64,000 bases of DNA, from assembly GCF_964204865.1 (NCBI RefSeq), contig NC_135262.1, positions 9,486,001 through 9,550,000 of the forward strand, written 5' to 3'. The DNA comes from Styela clava. Lineage: Eukaryota; Chordata; Ascidiacea; Stolidobranchia; Styelidae. Of the stretch, positions 25,301-37,400 are shown piece by piece; the first letter of the stretch is position 1; each line of letters starts with the position of its first letter. The notes under the pieces were generated by a model. That model worked only from the letters and a program-made list of their open reading frames with translations. It was not told the origin of the DNA and did not search any database. The translations under genes were made by a program, and so were the position numbers.

Positions 25301-28039
25301 CGTTTTCAGTGGGGCCTATAAATGCGAAATGAAATTTTGCCATGTCAACTAAAAAGAGAAACTTTACACCAATTATAACTCAAATGTCTACCTATCAAGG
25401 CGCGCCTAAGTATAGCAGTGATTATACAGTCAACTATACAAGCGATCAACATGAAATTATTCAACCCCGATATTAATTTAGAATCTTTGCACAATTTATT
25501 TAAAATTTTTGCACCAACTCGGAATACAAAAACATGATTGTTATTTTGAATTTATAATTAAATAGTAAAAATGTATGCCAAGTATGTATACGAATTTGGA
25601 TATGCCCACTAGATTAAGTTGTTGAGGAGAGACAAAATTATGTGTTCACTGCCGGTTCATCTTTATGGATTATACAGAGATGTCTTAAAGCTTTACAATA
25701 AACTTCTCGCAAGATATACAAAGCCGTGCAACTATTTTTCTTTTCGTCGTTTCTTTTCTGGTTCACGTTTATTTAGAAGCTTTTTTTGAAATTGATTTAC
25801 AGCCCTTTTCTTTTCCGTATATATGATTTTCTTTTAAGTCACTTACATTGCTTATTGAAAGTGATTCTGAAGATGGTGCGGTATAGTCTGTTGACTAATC
25901 TGAAACTTTGGTCAAAAATACATGCATAAGTCACAAAACATCATCACAGTGTTCTAGTCCAATTCAGAATTACGGTACTCTTGATTGACAGAACAAACGA
26001 AGTGTTTGAAATGGGGAATTGCATTATTACTCAAATAAAACAGTGGGGGCTCCCGAAGTATGCGAACCAAGATGGCGGACATCGGAATGTAATATGTGTA
26101 CTAGGTTAGGGTTAGGCAATAATTTTAGGTATAAATACTACGGGAGGCTCTTGGCTAGTCTTCGAACTGATAATAGGACTAAAATAAGGAAAACTGGAAA
26201 AAAATTATCGCCTAACCCTAACCTGTTACCCATGTTACGTTCCAATGTCCGCCATCTTGGTTCGCATACTTCGGGAGCACCAAACAGTGTTTTTAAACGG
26301 TGCAATACAATTATTCGTAGATAGCTGCGCTATTTGTGATGGGCTACAATTGATATTATGATTTGGTTTATTACCATTCATTGGTATCAATTTGAGATAC
26401 CGTATTTAATTAAAAACAAGCATAGCAAACTGATTTAATCACCTCCTGGCACAGCGTTCTCCGAATCACTACCCGCATTTCCGTCTGCTAAGTTCTGAAC
26501 ATGGGCCATCTCGTTGGAGAGTCACTTACATGTGAACAAAAATACAGCCCAGTAAATAACTAGATGAGGATGGTAAAATAACACAGGGATATGTGCCAAA
26601 TCACAAAACAAAATTGCTAGCAATGCAATTCTTTAAAACTGTTTTCCGAAGATAAAATATTCTAATCTAATATGAAGCGGTGTATTAAATATTTTTATTT
26701 ATACAAAGCTATACAAACCTATATAAAGTGGCGTCAACCACTCGCTTCTCGTGTCTCCTTCTGTTTCGAGAAAAATTTGAATTCATTGAATTTTCACAAT
26801 CTTCGTTTGTATTGTCATCTGGATTTAGAAATCCTTCTGAATTACACACTCTTACAAACGCAAACTCAGTCGTAGCAATATTTTGATGGTCAGATCAGAA
26901 CTACGACCAGTAAAAGCACAACAGTATCAGTAGTCTATATTTTGATAATCAGGAATAAGTGAAAAATCTCAACAACAAAAATATATGCTAATGATTTGGT
27001 TTCTGCAAGACTAACTGCATATCCTTCTTCTATGCTTTTGTGTCGGCGGATCCGTATGCATATAGTGCAAGTATGCTGTAGCAAGAGTAAAGATAACTAT
27101 CCTACAGTCCTAAGTGATTCAAGAGTCTTGCTGCACACTAACACAATTATATTTCTGTAACGTTTCGTCTGACCAAGGTCAGACTTCTTCAGACATACAT
27201 AGTAAATATAATTGTGTTAGTGTGCAGCAAGACTCCTGAATCACTTAGAACAAAAATATAGTAGCCCTAATATTAAAAATCGTTATGACTAATCACCTTA
27301 TCCGATGAGTGATGATTTCCAGCAGCATTCCTCGGTGACGTTGAAAACCTTGTTTCAAGTTATTATGACTCGACTTCAACTCACTGGGTAATTGATAACA
27401 CCTGACACAAAAGACTTGGATCGCTTCTCCAAACACAACTGTTCTATTTTATCTAAATTTCTGCAATCACTCACTCATGAAGATCCCGATCCCCTCACCA
27501 GGTTACTTGCGAACAAAACGGCAAACGTGGTAGGTAAAGTTCTCGGCAAACCCGACAGTTTTACTATTGCGACACAAAGCCTCTTTAGTACGGAGTTGTG
27601 AATTAAGGTCCTTTTCAGTTTATTGAGCTTATATTACAAAAAACAGAACGAACGATCTTCATGTTCTGCCTGGTTATTGTATCAAAATTATCAATCCTAC
27701 TCTCCAAAAATCGTAAAGACATATACCGAAAAATTAAAAGATTTTCGCGTAAACAAAATGTCCGCTTAGTGTACGAAAATAATACCCGTTGATTATAAAC
27801 CAGCAGAACTACTGTCCCCTTAAAGGTGGCGAAAATATGCAGATATTTTAAAAATATTGAAAGAACATATTATTTTTGATACTGTTTTATCAGAGAAAAA
27901 GAGAATTCAGCAAAAAATAGCAAAACGTTTTAATTATGGAACGTGGAATAATTAAGCGGACAGGAAAATGTCTACCCAATTTTTCCGTCTACATAACTGT
28001 CGCTTTTTTAGCACGGTATGTCTACTTAACTACCGTATT

Positions 28040-28088
<49 letters not shown>

Positions 28089-28721
28089 CCTTTGTTTGGT
28101 CGATCATCACATCGATTTCTGGATCAACAATATTTTGTACAGTTATTCGACTCTGGCCACCAACAAATGTATCATTGGGAAGTCTGTTGACGAATTCAGG
28201 GTCATATGTTCTTGCATACGGTCTTAACCCATTCCAAATATTTGGAGTGTGTGGTGGACTAGGTAAATAAATTAAAAAATTAAAATATAGCATTATATTG
28301 TGTTGCATTTGTCAGGAATAAACTTTCAACCTTACATTGGTTTTTCTGTCATCTGCACTATGTATGATGTTAGACGTAGCTCTGCTCTTGCTCTCGCTAA
28401 TTCCATCTGATTATGGTCAACAAAAGTTCGATTACCTTCTTTTCGTGCTTAATATATCAAAAAACATCAGTAAATAAAAGATAAGCACATAATATATAAC
28501 AGTAATGAATTAATTTAACCTCTAATGTTAACTGCGGTAGCAGGCAATCGTCCTCCATGACTTGTCACAGACGCTACTTCAGGCTCTTCTACAAATGATA
28601 CTTTCTGTATAAAATTTAGTTTTTCAAATTAATACAATATTTATTTCTATTTTAAGTTTTGATTCAATAACTAACATATTAAGAAAATTACCTTTTCTTT
28701 CACTGACATTCCGTTTGACAT
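21189..28721 (-). CDS. Conserved-looking protein of unknown family (possibly axonemal)
   Basis: Seven exons on the minus strand join in phase, in order: 28692-28721, 28520-28604, 28336-28447, 28090-28258, 21913-22016, 21504-21635, 21189-21423 (867 nt, 288 residues). The start Met has an in-frame TAG three codons upstream. The protein is soluble and basic, rich in Arg, Pro and Tyr, with no signal peptide or membrane segment. Visible words: NIWNGLRPYARTYDPEF, NRLPNDTFVGG, KPIPWSQKEGSTHLTPF, RVYLGPSRGSLRAYNEL. Short Tyr/Pro/Arg-rich segments like these recall ciliary microtubule inner proteins (CFAP and SPMIP types, for instance TEPP/SPMIP8), but this is only an impression. Exon 2 has a weak donor (gttaaa). 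Intron 4 is 6.1 kb and contains a satellite, a MITE and a hairpin repeat. The exon 4 donor is followed almost at once by a (TA)n tract. Confidence 0.65.
22276..22304. repeat. (TA)n microsatellite
   Basis: Uninterrupted TA dinucleotides. A sequence starting attacggtagttaaacggac follows on its right side; a similar word, read on the other strand, abuts the second TA tract at 28042. Confidence 0.9.
22305..22560. mobile_element. Possible pogo/Tc1-like transposon fragment
   Basis: Begins after a TA run with acggtagttaaacggac and contains repeated agcggac / gtccgctta words. A second, different sequence with the same end (acggtagttaagtagac on the minus strand) abuts the TA run at 28042. Shared ends next to TA suggest TA-inserting elements. 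The opposite ends were not found, so boundaries and class are uncertain. Confidence 0.3.
22840..25410. repeat. Satellite array, ~94-bp unit, in intron 4 of the minus-strand gene
   Basis: About 27 tandem copies of a 92-95-bp unit. The core words are tatctcaaatgtccacctat, ccggccacctaagtgtggca and gaaatcatattgagaaa. Spacing between successive tgtccacct words from 23581 on is 95, 95, 94, 92, 95, 93, 94, 95. Central copies (about 23550-24780) are nearly identical, while copies at both edges are increasingly diverged, the pattern expected from unequal exchange. An open frame across three units on the minus strand (24031-24270) is a by-product of the repeat. Confidence 0.93.
26046..26281. mobile_element. 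MITE with ~47-bp inverted repeats (236 bp), copy 1
   Basis: Starts ggggctcccgaagtatgcga and ends with the reverse complement, ending gggagcacc; about 47 bases of each end pair with only a few mismatches. Perfect 8-bp flanking duplication aaacagtg (26038-26045 and 26282-26289), which points to hAT-type insertion. Inside, an inverted pair of telomere-like words (gttagggttaggc and gcctaaccctaac) forms part of the fold. Second copy at 56808. Confidence 0.9.
27110..27248. repeat. 139-bp hairpin with hammerhead-like core (minus strand)
   Basis: The arms at 27110-27154 and 27204-27248 pair over 45 bases with one mismatch. The 49-base spacer, read on the minus strand, contains CTGAAGA (27192-27186), then AGTCTGACCTTGGTCAGAC, which folds into a 6-bp stem, then GAAAC (27166-27162) and GTTACA. 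This order (CUGANGA, stem II, GAAA, short stem III, cleavage site, return of stem I) is that of a type I hammerhead ribozyme. TGT before CTGAAGA can pair with ACA after the presumed cleavage site, continuing into the long arms after an internal loop. An extra A precedes stem II and stem III has no loop, so activity is unproven. It lies in intron 4 of the minus-strand gene, in the sense orientation. Confidence 0.55.
28042..28081. repeat. (TA)n microsatellite beside a splice donor
   Basis: About 20 TA units. On the minus strand it begins about eight bases downstream of the exon 4 donor (aag|gtatatac) of the minus-strand gene, so length changes could affect that splice site. Confidence 0.9.
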
Positions 28722-31151
28722 GTTCAACTAACCACACTCAATCCTTCAACCCGTTTATAGAACCATATAATACAGATTTCATATTTACACCACCGCAGGG
28801 TGACTTCTCGTTTCATTCAGAATTACAAAAAAAATATGAATGTTTTAAATTGACCTCCTATAACCTGTAAACTTCAAAACTATTTATGTGTATTTATTAC
28901 AAATTTTTAAATGTTCGCATCAAGAGATTAAATATTTCCATCCATTGGACATGTGACGCTGGTACATAAACTGTGTCTGCCAAGTACGTATCATCTTTGG
29001 CGAATGTCTCTGTTTATCGCGAATTGTTTCAACACAAAACATGTTTATTTTATTTTCTACGCGTCACACCAAAGGACGTATGTTTACTGTCAATATACAT
29101 TGTCGTGTAATTTAAAAAGTTTGCTTACTTTGAGTATCTGATGTCAATTCAGAATTGATAGACCTTTAGCAATGAGATCTTATTTTAAAACATGTCGAAT
29201 TTCATATGATTGGTTTTTGCTGATGTAATTGTCAATGTTACTTTGCACATATATTGTGCATTTATCTTTGTTGCCTCTGATTGAATTCAATTGAAGATCT
29301 CTGAATTACACTTTCAAACAAAAATATCTGTTATGAACGTTGTGTTTTTTTTTTGCAATTGAAAATAAAATTCCACAATTGGTAATAGACTATATTATGG
29401 TTTTCCTGATTATGAGGAAAAATTTTTACTGTGCTCTATTACATAAAAATTCACAATAATAATACATTTGAAATGTTGTTAAATACTCCACATCTTCGTT
29501 CCTATCAAGTCCAAACAGTTTTTCCAGGCATCAATCATCTGATTGGTTATAACTTTAGGAGAAATTTACTAAAGCTCAAATCCGAGTATTCTATCCAACC
29601 TGCCTATATTGAGCTACATTAAAAATTATGATTCATCGTGTAATTTTTTAGCAAATAATTTGTTATGAATATACAAGATTCAATTTGATTTATTGAGTTG
29701 AGAATATTTTAATTGAAAATAGGCATCTAACTCGTCCTTTTTTGCAAAAACGAAGCGTTCAAAATTGTAAATTCAAAGTTAAGTATTGGGATTAAAATAC
29801 CAACATCGTTAGGTGGCGTGAATGTGCAACCACATGATGTAACTGGCATTGCACGTTTATGCAGAAATCGACAGAAGTTTTCCTAATAAAAATTCTACAG
29901 CGGTTGTGCTTGCCTTTATATCTCCTATGCTAACAATGATTCTCCCATTAACAAAAATGGCGTCAGCAACACACGTCGCTAATAATATGACGAAATTCAT
30001 TCCTCGTTTCATGCTACCTTTTCCGTCTGTATAAAGTTACAGTTTGTTGAATACAGGGAGATTATTTGAACCTCGTGTGAAATAAAAGTATCACGAAGAT
30101 ACGATTCCTTCTTGAATATATTTCTTAAATTTGATTTAGAACATGTGCAGTCTGATTTGTAAAACCTAGGAAATTTTTTGGGTTTTTCATCGAATTTCAG
30201 TGATAATTCTCGCAGGCAATCAGATGTTCGTGAAATGCTATTTTCAATACCCAAATTTCATATTGATTTCTGCAAATTATTCCAGCGATTGTCGCTTAAT
30301 TTTTCATTGAAGTGTGTATAATTATCCATATACCATTATATCATATACCAATTATCCATATCCATTCATATAAGATTTTTGATAACGTTATTTTAAGTTT
30401 GCAAGCAAAATATATATCAGTAAAAACATAAGTAAAACATTAAAAAATTTGAAAGTAGTCATTTCAGTTCAATGATATGATATCTAGAAGATTTCTTCAA
30501 GGCTAATCAATGTAACCAAAGTTAGGGGATAAAAATATACTACTTTTGCATTAGCTAATTTTTTCTGGTTTTTTTAAACTCAAATCTATCGTTTCCACTT
30601 CGCTGCAAAAGTATAGTTTAAACTTCGACCGCAAAGTTTTCAGGTTATCCCCGCCGTTTTAGTTTGATAGTTAAAGCTAGAAGCTCCCTAAGCAGGAACT
30701 GAATATAAATAGCAGAAATGCATTATTTTGTTTTACTTCATCTTCATATTTTTTTTGAGTGGAATATTTTTCTTGTTGACTATTAAAAACTTAGGTAGTT
30801 GATTCATATTATCTCAAAAGACACATTTCTATTAGCATAAAGTCGTGGAATAACTTCCATTGTCCTATTATGGATTTTTGGCTTGCTTTAAGTAAAACGT
30901 TTTTCATTGGCCTCGCTTTTAGCAACCATCTAGCTACCAACTGATTTCGATATCGACAAAACTTCTAGTTTTGACCACGCAAAACAGATTATTATATTTA
31001 GCCTTATAGTAACTAAGCAATTTATCTTTGCTTTTGCACAAAAAAGCATGGCTATGAATGGCTATCACTTTCACAAATAAGAGAAAGACACTTCAATGAG
31101 AAAATTTTCAAATAAATTCACCTTTTTGGTTTTAACAAACAACAATTAATA
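28722..31151. other. Intergenic, upstream of the minus-strand gene
   Basis: No gene recognised. The promoter of the minus-strand gene should lie just above 28721, but no clear TATA or initiator is visible in this AT-rich sequence. ORFs at 28953, 29431 and 29849 lack family or splice support. Confidence 0.35.
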
Positions 31152-31442
31152 CGAGAATATCGTTCAGAGACCGAAGACTTATCGATCGAAAGTCAGGGGA
31201 TTCTCCAAAACAGCGTCATTACTCCATAGTGACATCCTGTGTCCTATCACTAATTAATTATTAAACTTGCTAATTATACGACATAATTCATCCAGAAGCA
31301 ATAGGCTTCTGGTGCGAGCTATGATGAATGCACATGCAAAGTTTGGAGCAGATTCAACCTCGCTTTCGTGAGATATCGCGTGCATCTAACAGACAGACAA
31401 ATACCTATCAACATACTTACCGATCTTAAGATCGATAAGTAA
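31152..31442 (+). mobile_element. Helentron/DINE-1-like repeat, copy 4
   Basis: Starts cgagaatatcgttcagagac, with acttatcgatc at 31177, and ends with cttaccgatcttaagatcgataagt, where the 3' hairpin is especially regular (ccgatc-ttaa-gatcg). Its microsatellite is shorter than in other copies (only two or three CAGA units). Confidence 0.72.
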
Positions 31443-34400
31443 TAATGCTGACTATTAAATGAGTTACACAAGATTTTGGGGATTATTCGGCACTTTTGAT
31501 TAAATAATCGTCGAGCAATATCGAGATATTATCGTTTGTAAATGGTAATGGCCCAGTAGTAAAACACGTATAAGGGACAATATTTAAGTAAGACACTGAC
31601 GCGACTTAATTTCCGATCGCAGAAAATCAGATTTTCTCTTCACACTGCAAACTAAAATTTGCATAAAATCAGTTTTACGAATCGGACCGAGTCGGATATT
31701 TAGAACGCATAGTTTCCTGTGGAGAAAATATCTTCAAGACAATATTATCTAGACAATAATTGCTATGTGAAAATTGAAAAATTAGCTCTTATGCGGTAAA
31801 ATAAAAAATATTCTTTCTCAAAATAGTAATGTTAGAGATTAAATTGATGTTTGATAGCATTTAATGTCGCTCTACTAGTTACATAGTATTTTGTTCTAAT
31901 ACATACAGATGGTTAGTAGTCATTGATACCCATAATTACAAACAAACATTTTCTTGACTTCAAACAAAAAGTTCTAAAGGACCCAGAGGATTTTTTTCAT
32001 GCAAACCTTAAGCACAGGGTTGAGATTGTTTTCTATGGAACACAACTGTGGAAAATAATTATATACTTGACTTTCGCTGAAGTTTATATCGATTTATTTA
32101 GTCTTTTTTTAAAATTGTAGCGACATAAATGGGTAAAAGATTTGACTCATCATGTAAAAACGTACGCCTGCTTGTAATATAATGAATTTAACTTGTAAAT
32201 TTTCGTAATGTCAACATGGACGGGCGCTTTAAAATGATAAAAACGAGTCCCAAATTTATCTGATGGTAGAGTTAAGATGTCCTAAACGTCTATGGGATTT
32301 GACGCATCGTGGCTTGGTGTTTTACGTTAATGAACACATCTAGCTTGCTATGTACGAATGATATTGCAAACAATAAAAAGTCAAAAGTTTTAATAAACCA
32401 AATGTTCAAAGGTAAGATGACTCAATGAGGTAGATTATCTGTCACTCACATATCATTTTAAATCTTTCGATCGTTTCATTTATAAATGCTAAAATCCTGT
32501 CTCTTGTGCAAGAGTAACTGTTTATGCGCGAAGCGTGGTATGTATTTGCAATTTAGTTATACATTCATATAGTCGGGTAGTACGGTGTTAAACTCGTCCC
32601 TCTCACGATTTGCAATAACGTGATCTACATACAGTTGTTAAGTTTACAAATCTTTGATTAAATCTAGACTTATTATCAAATTTTCGCCCACAATTGTTCA
32701 CACGTGACAAAAATCAGTACTTAGATACAATATACCAAACAAAACCAAATATTCGCGGGACGATTTCGTGTCTGAAATTTGTACAAAAATAGAATTTCGT
32801 TTTGCCGTTACGTTGAAGTCTCACACCGTGTCGCTCCCGCCTGAGATATACTGTCACAAAAATAACTGATACTTTAATTAAATAATTCAGCTTAAATACA
32901 GTCCTATAGTTTGAAGATTTTTAACGCGGTTTTCCGCAAGAATTTGCTGGCCAGCGATAATTACGCTCGTATATTAGAACTGCTAAATACCGGAATATTA
33001 ATTTTATTATGATAGGGTTGTGCAAAAATATATAATAATATTAATATTATTGTGGGAATGTAATAACGTTGGCTTCGAACAAGGCGCGGCACAAGTAATT
33101 ATGTCGATGTACATAGAATTATGAAGTCAAAAAGATCGGATCTAGTCGATTTAGTTTTATCAATCCAACGTCTCCCAATACCATGAACAATGAACGAGCG
33201 AGGACTCAAACCTCAGAATATGATTCCAAATTACCTTTGAAAAAAAATGAATGAATAAAATTGGACAACGAGAACAACCAATACTATTAATATTATTCTA
33301 AACCTATCCAATCCACCAATCTTTGTTAAATATTTATGTTTTGCAAATGATAATGTATCAATGACACAATTTAAACATGAAGTGTATTGTAATAATGTGA
33401 GCAAGTTAGGATTTATTTGGACACAAAATATTTTCAGTTGTAACGAACGTAAATATACTATGATTCAAATTCAAGTTCTAACGTGGACGCTTGTCGTTCA
33501 CAAGTGTTATATTTTAAGGTATTAATTTCATTAATAGTTAAATATTATTTAAATATGACGAAATCTTACTATTTCAACGAGTTCAATAATAATTTTGCAT
33601 ATATTACAAATTAAACGAAAAACAAAACGGTTTTCCAGAATTTTAGGTAAATTCATCCGGTTTTCTGATAAGAAACTATTTATGGACTCAATCTAGGCAA
33701 CGTTTTCAAATTGTGGTTCTGGTTAGGATATGTTTTACTTGGCCGAAGTATTGGCCTTCGATGGACCGGCCTCGGGGGTTATTTTCGTTCTTTGGCCTAT
33801 GGTGTTCATGTTAAAATATAATTTCGAATGGCGGCTGAAATTAAATCTACTTTGCGCGAATTTATTGCTTGAAATTTATGTGCAATGCTCAAATGTTTAT
33901 TGGTTGGTTATTTATTAAAATTTGATTATTGGTTTCTTTAATAAAATTTGTCTAAGCCATATTCATTGAAACTCATGATTTGATCATACATTAGGAATAT
34001 GGCAAACATGCTAAAAGGGAAAATGCTCCTATTCATTCTGAACATTTTTTTCGTTTTGTGTCGTTTTTATCTTCAAGTCTTTGTATCGATATGGTATACG
34101 GTAAAACTGGAAAAATTGAATTATTGCATTATCATTCGTTATATCGAATAGAATTTAGATCATAACAGAGACAGGTAAACTGCCTGGATACATCTGAATT
34201 AACATATTATCGAAATTCCGAGCCAAATAGTAGATTTATCAATATTGTTGCTGTGGGTTTTTTCGTTGGCGGATTTCCTCGACTTCCATCGTAACCAGGT
34301 ATTAGCAAGCGCAAAACAATATTTTTGTTCCGGTTGGATGAACTCAAAATCACGTGTGTATAGATTTATATTTTTGACGTTGTAAAGTAAATTACAGTAT

Positions 34401-37400
34401 TTTGTAAATTCATGGATAATATTTTGTTGCCAGGACATCATGAGTCAGTTTTGTTCGGTTGGACAGACAAAGAGTGACAGCATCGTATACCCAATATATG
34501 CGACTATTGTTATCCTGAGATCAATACTGATGTGTCTTTGCTTCAGTTTCAAAAGGTTTCGAAAGGCATTGTACATTTGATATCGCTATTCTCAAAGAAA
34601 TATCTAATACTTTCGTAATACTGTGATGTAAAATTTGAAAATTACAAAATTTTGTCTGCAATTTATCACTCATTGTCTGATTTTCAAAAAACATTATTGG
34701 AAAACCCGAACATTCTTTTGTGGGCTCTAGGTGTTTTCCTGGACCGCTGGCGTCGAAAATATTTTCTTCGAATAACAAAAGCGTCAAGTATCTCGTTCTG
34801 AACTAGTTAACCATCTAGTCTCCTAACAACGATGCCGGTTTTTCGTATTCTGAGATTAACAGAAAATTAATAAAATATTATAAAAGTGCGAGTGTAATAC
34901 TTCAAAAATATGATCCTCGGACGTAATACAGACGAGATAACCGACGGCCGGCCAATTATTTAAGTCTTTTAATCAGTAAGCGATGCGTTGTATAATTCGC
35001 TTCAGTTCGCTTATGGCCGTGAACGACATACCGAAAAACAAACGTTTTACACTGGAACAAACGTGGTAAAAATCACCGGTATATACGGTACTTGCTCCTG
35101 TTGATCGCTGATTCGACTGTAGGATTGACAAAAACAGAAAGTCGTCAATTATGGAGAGTACCATTAGATGCAGGGTATCTGCGACACATGATCGACGATG
35201 ATTTTTTTTAATTATAAAAATGAAAGTTTATTTACGATTCGTGAAAGTAAATCCGGAAAATCAACTGAAACCTTTTGTTTTCATATAATTCGTGACAAAT
35301 TTCACTTCATTCGCCCAAAGGCGATTCACGATATTATAGGCCGCGGTCATTTATTATCATGCTATGGCTTTATTGACAAGGCGAAATAGGATTTAGATTA
35401 AGACCAAATAAATGAAATATAGTATATACATTTGTGCTTTTACAGTGACTGTGCTATTCAGATATCAGTGATTGTCGATATATGATTCAGTAAAAAAAAT
35501 GAGCAAATTTTGGCCGCCTAAAATTTATTTTGGTCGGTACGTTTATCTAATTTGACTTGTTTGCAAGCTGTTTATCTGCAACATGCCCGCAATTAAGTAA
35601 AATCTTCGTTCAGCGGAAAATTCCGTTACAGTTTTTGAATACGGCGTTAGACTAAATACCACGTAATTTGGCCAAGAAAATATGCCACAGTGCGTTCATG
35701 GTTCACGCATCAATTACCCGTGTGGGTTGTAGATTGTCTTGCGTTTAGGTACTTTTGAAAAACAAGACGAACAAAACAAATTTATCTTTTGTTTGAGAGG
35801 CACGTTTCAGAACTTCAATTGGAAGTAAAAACTACAATTGTTAGATATCGATTACATTTAAAACCATTCTTCGTGCTTCTATCACAATTCTACAAAAATA
35901 TGGAAATTAGAACTCTAAAATTACGTTCCATTCTTGATTTAGTCATTTTGATATCACATAGCGACACGCACTCATTGCTGATGAATTTTCTAGAGTGAAT
36001 CGATCATATATGTACACTTTTGTTGAACTGCGTTTATCTGTTGCTCAAATATATTAACAAAAGAATAGTAATTGCGGGTATGGTCTATTTAGATTGCCAG
36101 ATGTGCGCGGTATACTAAGAAATCGAAGTAATATTACACGAATATTGTCAACGTTGTTGCTGTGTACAAAGTTGCTGCAATAAACAGCAAGCGAGCGAAA
36201 TATAAGTAGTAATACTTCGCTGCGTTTCCGGTCTTTAAAATCGGGCCCAATCGGGGATTTCAGATTCAATCGACGACAAGACAGCGTAACACGATATTTA
36301 GGGTTTTCTTTTTGTGCGCTATTGTATGTTGAAGAAATACGTCATTCACGGGCCTTGTTGAGCACTCGCTCGCTAATAAATAAATAGAATATATAAGAAA
36401 AAAAGTAGAAGTAGGCTGGAAAGTATTTCGTAAACAAATTCGTCATATAATACTTGAGGCGTGATTTACTGAGCGAGTTATTATGAGTTCACGACGGGAC
36501 CCGACAGATAGCGGGGATTTAAAAGTATGTTTAGCGATTAGGTATATTTTAATACTGAAAAAATATTTTCTCTGGCTAAATTTGGTTATTATTCACTACC
36601 TAAAAAATAAGCTTCATGTGGATGTGTTTGACAAGTTGGCAAATATTTTGACGTGATTATGGATGGGATCAATTATTTAGAATTCGAATTTGTGGACAAG
36701 GCTAAATATAGTACTGAATGAACAGGTAGTACAAAAAGTCTGAAAGCAAACATTCGACTGTTTTCGACTTTTTTCCAAAAAGACAATTCAGGTTATACAT
36801 CAACCCATCGCTTTTGATTTAGAATTAGTCATTTCAAACGAGGCTGTTATTGCAGATCCCGAAACAAAGAGATACATTGGTCACCGCGAACTGAATAGAA
36901 CTATTGAATGTGTCATGTATGTACCGTTGGCCAAGTATGGTTACGATTAATTTTACGTCTATTTAGACGCGGGTTATATATTATATTCGCTTAAGGAAAT
37001 CTCAAAATTTTGAACATCCCTGCAGCAAGAATGTTACGAGATTTCAATAAGCAAACTCTTGAGTAATATGTCCGCTTTGGATTCGTCATGGATATTGAAA
37101 TTTGAACCCAAAATTTGTTTCAATGGGTCAGGCTGCACTTTATTGTTATTTTTATTTGTTTTAATTGCTCACCTAACTTGTATGACACGATTCCATTGAA
37201 TTTAAACGCAAATCATTTTTTTCAAAATGGCGCGAAAATGTTTATATGTGAGAAGGACGATGCTTGTAAATTATTCGCCGTTCGACACTGAATAACTGAA
37301 GATGAAAATAGAGAGGGAACGAAGATTAGAAAACAATTAAAGGCAAAGTAGAAACGGAATGGAAAAACAATATTTTATACAAATAACATCAACGCGTGAC

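Larger units (their letters stand above)
25411..28041. other. Remaining intron sequence between satellite and exon 4
   Basis: Apart from the MITE (26046) and hairpin (27110), no exon that keeps the reading frame was found. An open frame at 27392-27601 on the plus strand (contains SILSKFLQSLTHEDPDPL) is unassigned. The stretch 27600-28041 carries gtccgctta words like those at 22305 and may be a degraded TA-inserting element. Confidence 0.35.

Noticed and set aside
26445-26510. A possible minus-strand exon (reads ADGNAGSDSENAVPGG after an acceptor-like cccatgttcag)
   Set aside because: Including it in the minus-strand gene breaks the phase: exon 4 ends in phase 0 and the exon at 21913-22016 must start in phase 0, while this piece would end in phase 1 and lead to a stop.
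33190-33225. T-arm-like gagg-tttgagt-cctc on the minus strand
   Set aside because: No cloverleaf or SINE body could be built around it.
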